NCBI GenBank assembly: GCA_950295325.1
Contig: OX485803.1
Coordinates: forward strand, 37,093,554 to 37,157,553
DNA length: 64,000 nt
DNA from: Polytrichum commune
Taxonomy: Eukaryota > Streptophyta > Polytrichopsida > Polytrichales > Polytrichaceae
Direction: 5' to 3'
How positions within the stretch are numbered: position 1 is the stretch's first letter; each line of letters opens with the position of its first letter. The position numbers were made by a program, and so were the translations under genes. Positions 21,626 through 33,649 of this stretch are shown piece after piece. A model generated the notes under the pieces. It had not been told where the DNA came from. It saw nothing but the letters and a program-made list of their open reading frames with translations, and did not search any database.

Positions 21626-22522
21626 TTGCCTCACCAAGCACCCAAAAGTGTCGTCAATGGCATGTCTGCATCTCAGGCAGACACCGGCTCCCTTTCCCTT
21701 GGTATGAGCGACGTTGCAATGCCTTCACTATTCCAATATTCGGCCGTCGATGCTGCCTCTGCTGTTGATTACTCCAAAGACTCCGGGTTTGAAGACGGAG
21801 TCGTGGATAGCCCTCCTGCAAAGGTTGCAAAACTCAATTACTCTCCAAGTCCATCTCCATCTCCCCTCCGCAGTGAGAAGCACGTCCGTAACCCACGGTC
21901 GACCAGACGCCTTTGCATGGATGAACCCCAAATTGATGTCCCGGCGTTTGCGAACGTCCCTCTCGGGCTTGTATCTACACCCGTCGATGTCCCAAAAGCT
22001 CTAACCAGCGCCCCAAAGGCGAAGGTGCCCAACTATTGGCATTCTCAAGTTTTTCCTTGATGATTTCCGTGTATTAGTGCATTTCAACTTCTTGGGTTTT
22101 TCGGACTTCCATCCGTAACTTGTAACCACTTATACTAACCCACTTCATTATATATATTTATGGTCATTGTTCAGACCCCAATGTACACGAATGTGGGCCG
22201 GGCATCATCGACTTCGTCATTGGATAGGCGAACACTGAAGACAGCTTCTTGCGAGTCTGATCGTTGTTTGGCCCTACGGAAGAGTGCAAGACGTTCGGTT
22301 TCCCAAACGCATTCGTATTCCACTTATTCGGAAGGGGGTCGGCAAATATGGGCAAATGGCGCATATTCGGGGTCAACAAATAAACAAGGTTACAGCCGCG
22401 GACCCGAGATCTTTAGAGCCATGGAGGCCATGAAAGCAAAGGAACGTGAAATGGCCGTAAATGCTAATAATAGTATTGCAAAAGCAAAAGTAGTGAGTCG
22501 TAATCATGATCCGAACGTATAG
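21626..22522 (+). CDS. Possible alternative 3' exons of the large gene
   Basis: Two further open exons, 21626-22024 (after TCTTAG, before an AAG/GTGCCC donor) and 22175-22522 (after GTTCAG, ending in TAG), are both phase 0. They would splice in frame from the exon 3 donor at 20426, giving a protein that ends in a Ser/Pro-rich tail instead of the FCP1-like domain. The first exon has no early ATG, which argues against an independent gene. The product is low in complexity (PSPSPSP, then basic stretches) and I recognise no domain. It could also be the 3' part of a longer transcript or a separate decayed gene. Confidence 0.45.
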
Positions 22523-22618
22523 GCTATATTAACATACATGTAGTTGTGGAATTATGTTTCTAGGACTTTCGCCTAATATTGGATATTCCACTTGCATTTT
22601 GTACTTCAACCCCTATTC

Positions 22619-22624
22619 AATAAA
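22619..22624 (+). terminator. Candidate polyadenylation signal
   Basis: AATAAA about 100 bp after the stop at 22522, in T-rich surroundings. Confidence 0.4.
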
Positions 22625-24384
22625 TATGATATTGATTTTCCATATGCAAATGTTTTCATATATCCCATTTTCTTATTGTTAATGTGTAGTTCCACGCATT
22701 TGAGTCTCTTATTTGTTTCCAAAATTGGGAACATAGCATATTTTTAGTGTTTTCATTCCTATAAATGTGAAAGCCACGTCCTTAAATAGTCTCAAAATTA
22801 ACAAAAAGCCTCCAAATAACGAATATAGTGTTAATTCTTGAGTTAAAACATTCACTCACATGATAAATTAGCTTCAAGATTGGAGATCCCTCAAGCAATT
22901 GTAAAACCTCATGCCATAGTGACTTTAATATAATTAATGGAGAAACATTTCAGCTTGACTAAGTGGGCCAAATCCAGTTAAGGTTTGTCTTGAATAAACA
23001 CCTAAATTTGAGTGTGTGTGTGTGTGGTTAGGTGTGGATCTAAGGATGGACACCAAAAAGATGTGTATTTGAAAGAGATTGGACGACATATGTTCAAAAT
23101 TAGTTAATCATGCATAATTTCAATAATCAACATAAGTGGGGGCACTTTCTTAATTAACATAGAGAAATTTTCTTGAGTGGGGACCGTCAAGATCTAGTGG
23201 GAAAGTGATGTCACACTCACGCCACTTCATTTTTTTTTCACACCTTGGACCTAGTCCCAAGTGTAAACTCCTTGGGTCTAAAACTTTGCTCTCGACCAAT
23301 TGGATTGCCTGATTTTTGGAGGTTTCTTTGGTCTTGGATGCTACACTAAACGAGCCGCTAGGAGCCAAAGGCCCACCGTTGGTGGGAGAAGAAGTTTGCA
23401 AGGAAGTTGGCAAAGCAGGAAGTTGACGAATGTCAACCTTCGTACCGAACGGAAAATCATGGGGGACCAACTCCCAAAAAAAGTCCCATTAAATTAAAGG
23501 ATAACTCTAATATGCGAAACTCAATATACATGCACGTACTTAAATTATACTGTGGCCTTCTGATCACACTTCTATTATCCAGCAAATTGGGCGCATGCAC
23601 CTTGAGTAAACCGATCCGGAAGTAATCGCATCCATAAGCATAGAAAACTGCACGAAGCAGTGATGGATTACTACTATGCTGTAAAAATTCATGCTCCCAA
23701 CGTCGCCACAATTGGGCACAACATGTCAGTTTACTTGGCTCCTGCAAATCATGCGAAAAGTTTATAAATACTAATCTTCTTACCTCAAGTGTTAAGAACC
23801 TTGTAGGTTTGGACTTAAATGATTTTATTTCAGAACTTGTTCCAAAAATTATTTCGAGTTAATATCCTACAAAAAGTAAGCGCAGAGCTAAAAGCGTCCA
23901 TTTATGGCCCATTTACCTGAGGGTTGATATTTTTCCATTTGTAAGGTACAAAAAAAGAACAACATTGCAAAATTATGCATCACCCACAAGATTGATACTA
24001 TAACGCCAACTCCTAAATGATTGATACTATAACCCTAAATCTTTATCAAGGCTGTTGCTTCTGCACTATTATGTCAACAGCAAAGGAAATAATTACATCA
24101 AGGACAAGGACTTTGAGCAATATAGCACCCAAAATGTAAACAACTAACATTAAATTGGAAGGACATTCAAACATTTCTGCCTCCTATCCATTTTGCTCAA
24201 ACACCCGCTACTCAACTTAAATAGCCACTCATAATTGTTTTCTTAGAAGTTATCCAATGTTTTGAGAAAGGTCTATGCATCACTCTTGACAAAGTATATA
24301 TATGTGTGCGTGTGCATATATATGCATATTACTACAGTTGTACAGTATCTATAGTTACACCTGTACAACTTAAATCCCCAATCT
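22625..24384. other. Non-coding stretch, nothing recognised
   Basis: AT-rich. A minus-strand open frame at 23150-23470 (Ser/Thr/Pro-rich, no domain) is the only long one. I see no clear Helitron 3' terminus, which might be expected somewhere left of the gene fragments. Confidence 0.4.
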
Positions 24385-24399
24385 CTAAGTACTTGCCTG

Positions 24400-26828
24400 A
24401 GATTTATCTACAGGATCATAGATAACTTTAATAATGTAGTGATCCAAGATATCCATTGACATAGTTGGCAACCAATGGATGGCATGAGGTCCAATATTTA
24501 TCTTCACAAAGGGCCAGGTTAACATATGAGCAACTTCACATTCATCTATTCCATCTCCAATCACGCAGAATTTCAAGGGAAGTCTTTCCACCCGCTCCTT
24601 GACCCATTGGAAACACTGCAACTTGCCAACCTGTCACCAAAAAGCCTCCACCCTTCAATTTCGTCCTCGCCCGAATGGAGAAGTTTATAATGACATGTAG
24701 AGATTTCTTTCTTTGTAACACAATGTATGATTCCAATCTATCGTTGGAATATATGCAACTTAGCCAAGTCTATACTATGTCTTCTTACACTCCTTAATCT
24801 CGAAGTTTGGAAGTTTGGAAGTTTGGACATAGTCTCGGTTTTTTGGCTCTCAAAAATTCATATGAAGTCCAAAAAATGAATTCTTGGTATCCATGGATAG
24901 ATAATGAAGTCCTCTACATGAATATGCAATAATATTTCTACTGCCACAAAGTATATGGTCGCAATTCTACGCTGTTCCTTTTGAACCTACATTTTTTCAC
25001 TAGTTTTTGGAAGTTTGGACATAGTCTCGGTTTTTTGGCTCTCACAAATTCATATGAAGTCCAAAAAATGAATTTTTGGTATCCATGGATAGGTAATGAA
25101 GTCCTCTACATGAATATGCAATAATATTTCTACTGCCACAAAGTATATGGTCGCAATTCTACGCTGTTCCCTTTGAACCTACACTTTTTCACTAGTTTTT
25201 GGAAGTTTGGACATAGTCTCGGTTTTTTGGCTCTCAAAAATTCATATGAAGTCCAACAAAACTAAATGCTCCAATAAGAGACTTTGCACATCCGCATAAG
25301 TATAAGGCTAATCAATGTAAATCCAAGTATTCAAACAAAGCCATAAATTGAACTTTAAATCATTCACGCCCAACTATTACTAACAAGAGGTCAAGCCCTC
25401 TTCAAGGCCAACTAGCCTTGGCTCCTAACCTTACATCCATGCACACACACGTGCTCCTATCTTGCTTTCCACGCACCCACACTTATAACACGTGGAGTGC
25501 CAAGGAGCACGAAGGAAAGAGATGATGAGTGAGGGAAGAATGAGGGATTATATAGTGAGTTTGAGGGGGTGAGCACCCTCAAGGCTCACGATAAGCCCTC
25601 GAGATTTCCTCCTACTTTGTAGGCTCTTATCCTATCTCCTAAGCCTTCCTCCCTCAAATGATCAACAAGGATCCTAATTCAAACATTTAACTAACCTTGG
25701 CTTTCTACCTACCACACTTTACCAAGGTTTGTCCTTCTCCTACTTAAATTCACTCCACAAAAGCCTAATGATTCAAACTAAGCTTTCTTCAAGCTTCACT
25801 CTTTTTATATTTTTGTGAATAATCATAAATCACCAAAACACCACTTGTAATGTTTTACAAGTGTTAACAACCAATGTGGGCATCAATTTTGGGCTCACAC
25901 AACCTCCCGAGAGCTATATACTGCAGAAGATTAAAAAACCCATAATATCATGTTGATTCCAAAAGCTCACACATAAAAGGCTAACAAGAGTATTACATGT
26001 AAATCCCATCCGTGCCGATTTCAAAACTTCATGATAGGGTGGGAATGGAACAATCCGCCTTCAAGTTTTTGAGAACCTTACAAACTAGTAAAAAATGCAT
26101 AGACTTACGAGCATTAACCAAACAAGAACATCTCAGATTAGGTATAGGTATGAGAACTTACTGTTAAAGTGATGGAAGTATTTGTCAAGGCAGAAAAGCA
26201 AACACTTCACAAGGCTTGGCACCAGGTTTCCTGATGTGATTAGAATGTTGTAATGGCTGACAAAAGTATTTGCTGTGAGTATAGGGTCACAATCGGTGGT
26301 CTTGGATTCGTTGTTTGATCAACCTTCGATTAATTCTTTCGCATTCATCCAACAACTCCCTACCTTAAACCAGGCACAACAACCCTACAATCTTCTTGTT
26401 AGAATCATCTCAACACCTGCAATGATTGACATCCAAAGCAGGGCTAGCCAAAAAACTTTAGAGGCACAAAAAGCCAAGACTTTGCAGGGAGTAAAGTAAT
26501 AGCAAAAATTGACATTACCGTAGAAGGCTCTATTCTGACAAAAGACAATTGTTTCCTCCTCAAGATTGCCATGTGTGATTCATGCATTAGTTGAACCAAG
26601 TTATATCCCACATAGAACTACATTCCATAACTTGTAAAGATGAAATAGAGCACCGTCTACAATACTGACGTTTGTACTAGGTCTCCCTATTACAATACAT
26701 AATACTAACAGAATGAAAGATGAGACACACTTTACCTGTTGTTAGCCAGCCGTCCGTATACCTATCTGTGGCTGCAGAGAGGCTCCGCCACTCTGTCATT
26801 TGATCATGAGTTAAAAGTTTCTCCAAAC
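24400..26828 (-). pseudogene. EYA: EYES ABSENT (EYA) phosphatase homolog, C-terminal fragment
   Basis: Two exon blocks of the plant EYA HAD-type tyrosine phosphatase. Reading leftwards, 26828-26738 encodes LLTHDQMTEWRSL, then DRYTDGWLTTG, ending at GTAAAG. At 24621-24400, after TTGCAG, CFQWVKERVERLPLKFC and then VIGDGIDECEVAH, WPFVKI correspond to the family's last exon. The GDG motif of the active site is kept, but the usual second acidic residue is Asp-Glu rather than Glu-Glu. The N-terminal nucleophile motif (DMDET) and the exon between these two blocks are missing. The first block is fused directly to NAP1 sequence at about 26828. The call is confident; the copy cannot be functional as it stands. 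Confidence 0.8.
24806..25260. repeat. 192-bp tandem repeat, about 2.3 copies
   Basis: GTTTGGACATAGTCTCGG starts at 24821, 25013 and 25205, exactly 192 bp apart, with nearly identical sequence between. It lies in the gap between the two EYA blocks. Confidence 0.95.
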
Positions 26829-29800
26829 CCTAAATGAAGCCAATCAGCAAGAGCTACATCAGCTTCTCGACTAGCAACAACTTTCAACCATAGGAGATTT
26901 GGTTTTTCAGGAATTGATTTTGGAGCGTGATTTGAAAAATCTGTCAAGAAGGAGAATAAAAGAGGAGTATTGGACCTGAAGACCTGGGCTGTGGCCTCGG
27001 CTAGGAGAGCACGCATGCTAAGCATGTGACCAATATGCAATGTGTTTGACATCAAAGTTCCCAACTCTTGCAACTCCTGCAACATATTCTGTTGGTGCGG
27101 TTGACTATGTATGTTCCCAGCTAATGATTCCAACACCTCTTTATTTGAGTGTAAGAAAGTATCAGGAGTGTCTGTAAGTGCTGTGAGCAGTGCCACCAAG
27201 CTATCGCATAGCTTATCAACACCATAAGGACCAAAGATCCTCACAAATGCCTTCAGCTCCGTTAAATCTGCAACGAACTCTGCAGCCACACGTCCAATTG
27301 GCCTTGTGCTTCTAAAACACTTATCCAAGGGAGAGAATATGACTCCTGAATCTTTTGCATCTTTTAGCAAGTTCTCCACATACCAATCTGTGATTGTGCA
27401 CACAACATCACCATCAACGTTCCGATTGGCCATCTTGACACCAGTCATGCCAGTTATTGATAATTGGTTTAAGCGCAATGCAACCTGCTCTAAAAGAAGC
27501 TACACATATGACAACAGTTATCAAAGGTAATACCATAGAGAAATAATTGACTAAGGACTAAGATATAGTATAAGTGTCTTTGCTTGATTAAGTTGCTCAC
27601 TCTGGTCATGTACAACGAGCAACACTTTCAAAAAAAGGGCTCAATGATTGCTCCTCTGGCTGGACAAGATAGGGGCACTGAGCTTATTGTGAAGTGAACC
27701 ATATCCTCCTTCTGAATCTAAGATGTTGATCAAACCTTCCAAACCTCCCATGACTGAATCAAGTAGTTGCTCTGCATACGAAACAACATCTCGAGCGAAT
27801 TTCGGCAGTTGTTACACAATGAACATAGCAGTATAACATTAACCACAATGCCAAAACAAAGCATCCCATAATCAACAAATCTTGCATGACAGGTGGGAGA
27901 GCATGACCAGACCTCATCTGCCACATTAGGGTGTGCATTGTCTGGAAATGCGCAAGCTAGGCCTAGCCAAGGACAACAGTGTTGAGGTCGACCTTCAGGT
28001 CCAAACATTGTGTGACGGAAAACCTGAAGCACCCAAGCTCAAAGTGAGATTATATAGTACCATAAACATTTGTATTTAGCTTGCATAGGCAAGATTATGG
28101 GACAAGCGACTTGTTGATAGACTCTGCTCACCGCTGTGACATGAGGGCGATAGCAGTACAACACTTTGAGGGATGTATGCTGCACAATCTGCTTCTCCAT
28201 TTCATCCACACTTCTGGCAAATCCAAGAATGAGCATCAGTTCTAACTATCATACATAAACATGTCTAGAACTGCAAGTGTTAAGGAAGATACAAACATCT
28301 GAAAACTACAAAAGCTTTATAATCCCTTCATGATTGCTGAACACTAAAAACCAACCAGATTTGGTGGAAGATTTGATGTACCTTGACCACATGTAAGCAT
28401 AATGGATCTGCAATGTCCTGCACTCACCAAGGGAACATACTTTTAAATGGTTCTCTGTTATTCACAAGACCAAATGTGGTGAGCATCAAAAATTGCAGAA
28501 CAAGTACGCTGCACAATCAAGTAGTTAGGCAGCCACAAGCGCCTACTATAGAACTCAAAAAGAAAATAACTCCAGAAGGTGTGAAGAGTTGCGCACCATC
28601 TCTATTGGAATGACTCGTGCACCCTTAGATTTGCCAACCATAACATTGACATGGCTGAAATACCAGAGAATTTCAGAACGGACCATTGCCAATGCAGCAA
28701 AAATCATATGAAAAATCAAACAATAGGATGAATTATATGCCAAAGGCCACATCTTATAGCAATGAAGAACCCAAATCATTCAAATCAGACTATACACACT
28801 TCAGCTATTCACCCAGGATACTTCACCAATCCTCATGTTACCAATTTCTCACAACAAGCACTTCACAGCTACATTGAAGTTAATGACCAAATTCCAAACC
28901 TTCCCAAGCACAAGTAACCATAAATGTGCACTTAATATATTGACATAACTGTTCAGGTAATATAGAGAAGGAAGGTATACATAAAGACTAGAAACTGGCA
29001 AATATTGCCAATTTGATCACTTGAGAAGAGCTTGCACCTGCAAATTGGGTGCAAGGAGAGTGGGTAGATCAGAGAAAAGCAGAAGCATGCGGCCAAGTTC
29101 CTGCTTGAAAAGTAATCGGTGTTCCCAATGTGCAGCATCTGCCTTGCTGATAGCAGTGTCTTGTGCATCACTGCCACCAAAAACTTACATGTTACACCAA
29201 ATACGCAACATGACAGGCAAAAATCAGGTAGCAATATTGTGGATCCACTGAAGGTGTCATATACTATGTAATTGAAGTGTTATGTACTAGATACAAGAAT
29301 GACACTAACTTGGGAATGTTGAACCACAAGGATTCCATAGAGTACGTACTGCAAAAGTGATTTACTAAAGCCTTACTGCCACCCACCATTCTCAACACTT
29401 ACCATATTTGCTTTTCGGCCTGCTTGGCCAGATTATACTCCACATCAGCATCGCGGCCTTTGGCGTGTCTTGCTTTAGCCAATTTTTTGGACTCTGCTAT
29501 CCTGGGCAGTACATACTGTTGATACTCCTCGTGTAGCAGAACGTACTGTACTCATCCAAAATAGAGCTGGCAATTCCTTAGTCTATTATCAACCTTAGAT
29601 ACAATAGTATGAGGGCACAATCAAGGCATAAAATTGACACCCTGGGGGATGTATTTTGCTTCCTAGGGTGTCCTATGACACCCAAATCTCATTTTGGGTG
29701 TCCCCGAGGACACCCAAAAATCCTACAAGGGTGTCATTTTTACACCCAAAAAAAATTTAAGGTGTCCCTTGTACTTGTAGGGCCTATGGCCCTGAACATA

Positions 29801-30039
29801 TGAAGTTCTTAAACATATGAAGTTTGGATTAAGGAAGTTTAAATGTAAAATGATGAAATAAACATGAGAACCATGGGAACTAGGTTCTCTTTGTAAAACC
29901 CTACTCACACTCACGAGTCACAACACTCATCAAATGGTGTCTTTTTCGTAGCATCTCTTACCCTAAACCCTAAACTAAGATCCACAATCTGAATCCGAGG
30001 TTTTTAGATCAAATTTTTATCTGATTGATGTGTTTTGCA

Positions 30040-30640
30040 TATCGTTGGAAAGCTATTGAAATTTCGCTTCTTTTTGTGGTAGTCTTGCTTCATTCCGAGT
30101 TGTATAGACAAAGTTATGAGCATATGAAGGTTGCCTAGTTCTAGAAATTGATCGATTTGGTTTTGCAATTTGTAAGGTCGGTTCTTATCCGATTACACAC
30201 TTCTTTACATTTTTGGAAATCTACAAAGATTACGCTTCTTCTGGTGTTTGTTTTGCTAAATTCCAGTTTGTATTGGCAAAGATATGAGCATTTGAATACT
30301 ATCCAAATTTCAACCATTCATTTCAAGGCAGCAAGCTTATTTTGCAATTTTTGAGGTGAGTTTTAATCCAATTACCATGTTCTTCATATTTCTAGAAAGG
30401 TATTTTGATTGTGCTTCTTTTGGTAGTAGTTTTGCTAAATTCCAGTTTGTGTTGGCAAAGATATGTGCATTTGAAGGCTGCCTAGTTTTCAAACATTGAT
30501 TTCAAGACAACAAACTTGTTTTGCACTTTGTGAGGTCAAATCTAATCCGGTGACCCTAGTTTGGATATTATTAAAGAGCTATTTGGATTGTCCTTCTTTT
30601 GGTGGTAGTCTTGCTCATTTTTATTTATGTTTGAGCATTT
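30040..30640. repeat. Degenerate tandem repeats of 160-180 bp inside the hAT element
   Basis: A unit containing TTTTGC...TGGTAGT..TTTTGCTAAATTCCAG and GGCAAAGATATGAGCATTTGAA recurs with anchors near 30077, 30242, 30421 and 30601. The copies are clearly diverged. They lie upstream of the transposase ORF. Confidence 0.75.
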
Positions 30641-30753
30641 GATTTCAATTTATGTTTAAGCATTTGATTTCAAGTTATGTTGTGGGCATTTAGATGAAAG
30701 CAAATTCTTGAGCATTGAAGTTGAATATAATTGTCAACCTCTATGTATAGATC

Positions 30754-31683
30754 ATGGGGAAGAGTAAGAGAAACGAGAAGCAAGCAATCCTCACAGGTTT
30801 TATCAAAAGACCGAAGGTGGATTTGAATGTCGAATGCAACGAGGTGGATGAAGAAAGTAGCCAAATTCCTAAAGAGGGTCACCAATTGGAGAAAGAAAGT
30901 GCTACGGTGGTTCAAGGGTGTAGCAATTATGAAACTCTACCAGAGGAGCAAGCACTTATGCATATTCTAGACCATGAGGTAAATTTGGATGGGCAAGGGA
31001 GCATGAAAGCAAGAAATTATAGAGCGGAATGGAAATTCAAATATCCTTGGGTAAGAAGTATTGATGTTTTGGGTCAAACTCGATTGAAGTGTATTTTTTG
31101 TGAGAAATTTCGAGCAAGTGGACCTTGGGGGGTGGGAAAATGATCAGTGAATTTGCAGAACTCTGGATTGCTCAAACACAACTTGAGCAATCAACATATC
31201 TATGCCCGTACTAGATGGTTGGGTTTACAGGGGAAGATTGCAAGATCAATGGAAACACATATGCAAGAGGCATTGGAATCTAACAAGGTTAAGATCATTT
31301 CCTCCATGAAAATGATTTATTTCTTATCTTTGAACAGCATGCCTTTATCTTCTTTCCCTGATCTCATCAAGTTTGGAAGATACATGGAAATGCCAAGCAT
31401 TAGTGCAGTGAATGACTATGGGACTTACGAAAATGCTCATGTTGGAAGATATCCTCATATGACAAAGTTGTGGCAAGCTGTTCTTGTAATTCCTGCTAGT
31501 ACAACTTCTTGTGAGAGAGGATTTTCTACTCAAAATCATATTAAATCTACTTTACGGTGTAGTTTGGTATTAGAGACTTTGGAAGCACAAATGAGAGTTG
31601 CAATGGAAAAAATCCCCATAGAGGCCATTGACTTTGAACAAGTATGGGTAAAGTGGTGTGCTATGAAAGGCCGCCGCTTGTAG
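30754..31683 (+). pseudogene. hAT transposase remnant: BED finger joined to dimerisation domain
   Basis: One reading frame of 310 codons interrupted by a single TGA at 31141-31143. The N-terminal part holds a BED-type zinc finger (LKCIFC, then LKHNLSNQH after the stop) behind a short basic start. The C-terminal part is the hAT dimerisation region (VIPASTTSCERGFSTQNHIK, then LETLEAQMRVAME). Full hAT transposases have about 600-700 residues. Here the RNase H-like catalytic core between the two regions is almost entirely missing, so the protein could bind ends or dimerise but not cut DNA. The ATG follows the subterminal repeats and a long AT-rich leader. Confidence 0.85.
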
Positions 31684-33649
31684 GTTTGATTTGCATTGCA
31701 AGTTATGATATGTAGTGATTTTTTGATTTTTGATTGAGATTTTGAAATGATATTATATATTTTTCAAAATTGTACCTATTTTGACAAAAAAAAAATTTAA
31801 GAGAAATTTATGAGGACACCCAAAAATTGGAGCAGGGTGTCCTTGAGACACCCAAAATTTGGGACAGGGTGTCCCCTGGAAATTTGGCTAGGGTGTCAAA
31901 TTTATGGCCTGGGCACAATCAACTGACCACAAGATTTCAAAGGAGAAATGCCTAATATACAAGCATAGGAAAACACACTGAGTCACAGTCTGAGCAGTAC
32001 CTCATCTCGAAAAAGGGGTAGTAGCAAAGATTCTTTATACAGCACCTAGTTTCAAAAAAGATTACAACTCAATCAGTCTACTTCAAGTAAACCAATACAA
32101 ATACATGCCAACAGTAAATCCAATGATGTCACTTGAGTGCAAGCATTACAAAGAGCTACTACTTCTGAATTACTCACCATGGCTATGTCAACTGCTCCAG
32201 GATGAAGAAGTTCTGTTGGGCATACTAGATACCCAATGAGTGCCCATTCACGGTATGCTTCAATATGCACAAGCTCTTGTGCTCTCTAACAGATCAAAAA
32301 ATCATAAGTAAGCACTCATATGCCCGAACAAACTAATGTTTGACTAAGTAATGCACATGACAATATGCCATCACAAAGAATAATGAACATGTTAAAAGAC
32401 AGACCAGGAAAGCACAACTCTAAGTCCTCCAAAATTTCTCCATCTCAGTATTGTCGACAACCAGCCCAGTGATGATAGGATTAAACTTGTAACAGGGAGT
32501 ACTTTTCACGAACAAGTTGACAGGCCTAAAACCTCTTTGTAACATGGGATAATCTTGTCAGACACCTAAAATATGAGTAAAGGCTGCTATACTTGGTAAA
32601 GACCCAGAAAATAAAACTTACTGCATGATGGGTTGAATTGGTGAGCTTTTCAGGGTACCAAGGATGATTTGCACTAAGATAACCTTCACTGCGCAGCCTT
32701 TGGAAATCTGAGCCAAGAAGCACTGTAGGTCCTACAGTATCCAATATCTGGTACCACACCAACATCACTTATAAATTACTGTACAACCAAGTACAATAAC
32801 CATAAAACCTCAAGAAGAGCAATCTCCAGCAGAGTAAGACATAAGTCATATCCATGTGGCACCTCTTCACAACTCAAAACTAAACATGTCATTTACATTT
32901 CTCCGAGTTGTATTTAAGTCACTTCCACAATCACTTCACCGTATGAAAAGATAAGATGACATTCCAACAAATATAGGCACATGAGAGTCATGTAACAAAG
33001 CCATAAATGCATTGGCTTTAGTAGAATTGACTATGTACCTCACCTATCCGAGGACTCACAAAGTTGAGGTCATCATGCAATCCCTTAAAAGGGGGATCAT
33101 ACGCTTCCACAAACTGCACCATTCTGCATGATTATATCCTGAATTATCAGATCCACTGGCTTCTATACACTCTAGCTGGAAAACTCAAGCTATTCCAAGC
33201 CTTGACTACCCCAGGGCAGACCAACACATCACTAGAACATAATAAGAGAGTTCTTGTGTCCTATGAGATAATAGATTTCCGAATTATGACTAGATTTGTA
33301 AAAACCTGTAAGCTTTCAAAAATCTTTGGTTATACAGAACAATTTTCTAAAATAAGGTGCATCAATAAACGAATTAATATCACTCATGGCAACTGTCAAT
33401 TTTGTACCAGTGAATATTTCGATATAGAGTAGACATTTTGCTATATACTAAAGACACAAGTATCATTTTTTACAACCACCTGACGTATACAACCTAGGAC
33501 TTCGACTCAAATGACACATCTTGCCTTCAATATCATTCTCATAACTAAAACTGCTAAGACTACCCAAAACACCATGAAAACTTGCCAAAAATCTATTAGC
33601 ACATTAGAATGCCATAGTTTTGAGCAAGTGCATCATCATTTTGACTAAG

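Larger units (their letters stand above)
29622..31911 (+). mobile_element. Non-autonomous hAT transposon (2290 bp)
   Basis: Terminal inverted repeats: left CAAGGCATAAAATTGACACC, right end (complement) CAGGCCATAAATTTGACACC, one indel apart. Inside each end are several direct and inverted copies of GGGTGTCC/GGACACCC (29640-29770 and 31805-31900), typical subterminal transposase sites. It carries a short hAT-type ORF and sits in a NAP1 intron with a perfect 8-bp duplication, so it inserted after that NAP1 copy existed here or at its source. Confidence 0.9.
29614..31919. other. 8-bp target-site duplication of the hAT element
   Basis: GGCACAAT at 29614-29621 and again at 31912-31919, directly outside the inverted termini. 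An 8-bp duplication is diagnostic of hAT insertion. Confidence 0.9.
26829..33123 (-). pseudogene. NAP1: NAP1 (SCAR/WAVE complex) partial gene copy, interrupted by a hAT element
   Basis: Colinear exons of the Nck-associated protein 1 homolog that activates ARP2/3 actin nucleation in plants. From right to left: 33123-33044 (FVEAYDPPFKGLHDDLNFV), about 32748-32632 (NHPWYPEKLTNS), 32285-32178 (EAYREWALIGYLVCPTELL), about 32047-32003 (LLLPLFRDE), about 29545-29400 (YVLLHEEYQQYVLPRI), about 29170-29040 (DAQDTAISKADAAHWEHRLL), about 28690-28600 (EILWYFSHVNV), 28235-28120, 28032-27870 (MFGPEGRPQHCCPWLG), about 27780-27650 (MGGLEGLINILDSEGGYG), 27520-26830 (ELKAFVRIFGPYGVDKL). Splice borders are mostly kept. 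The block at 28.6 kb is out of the expected order, one exon at about 27650 shifts frame, and the C-terminus is missing. At the left end the frame passes into EYA. Confidence 0.9.
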
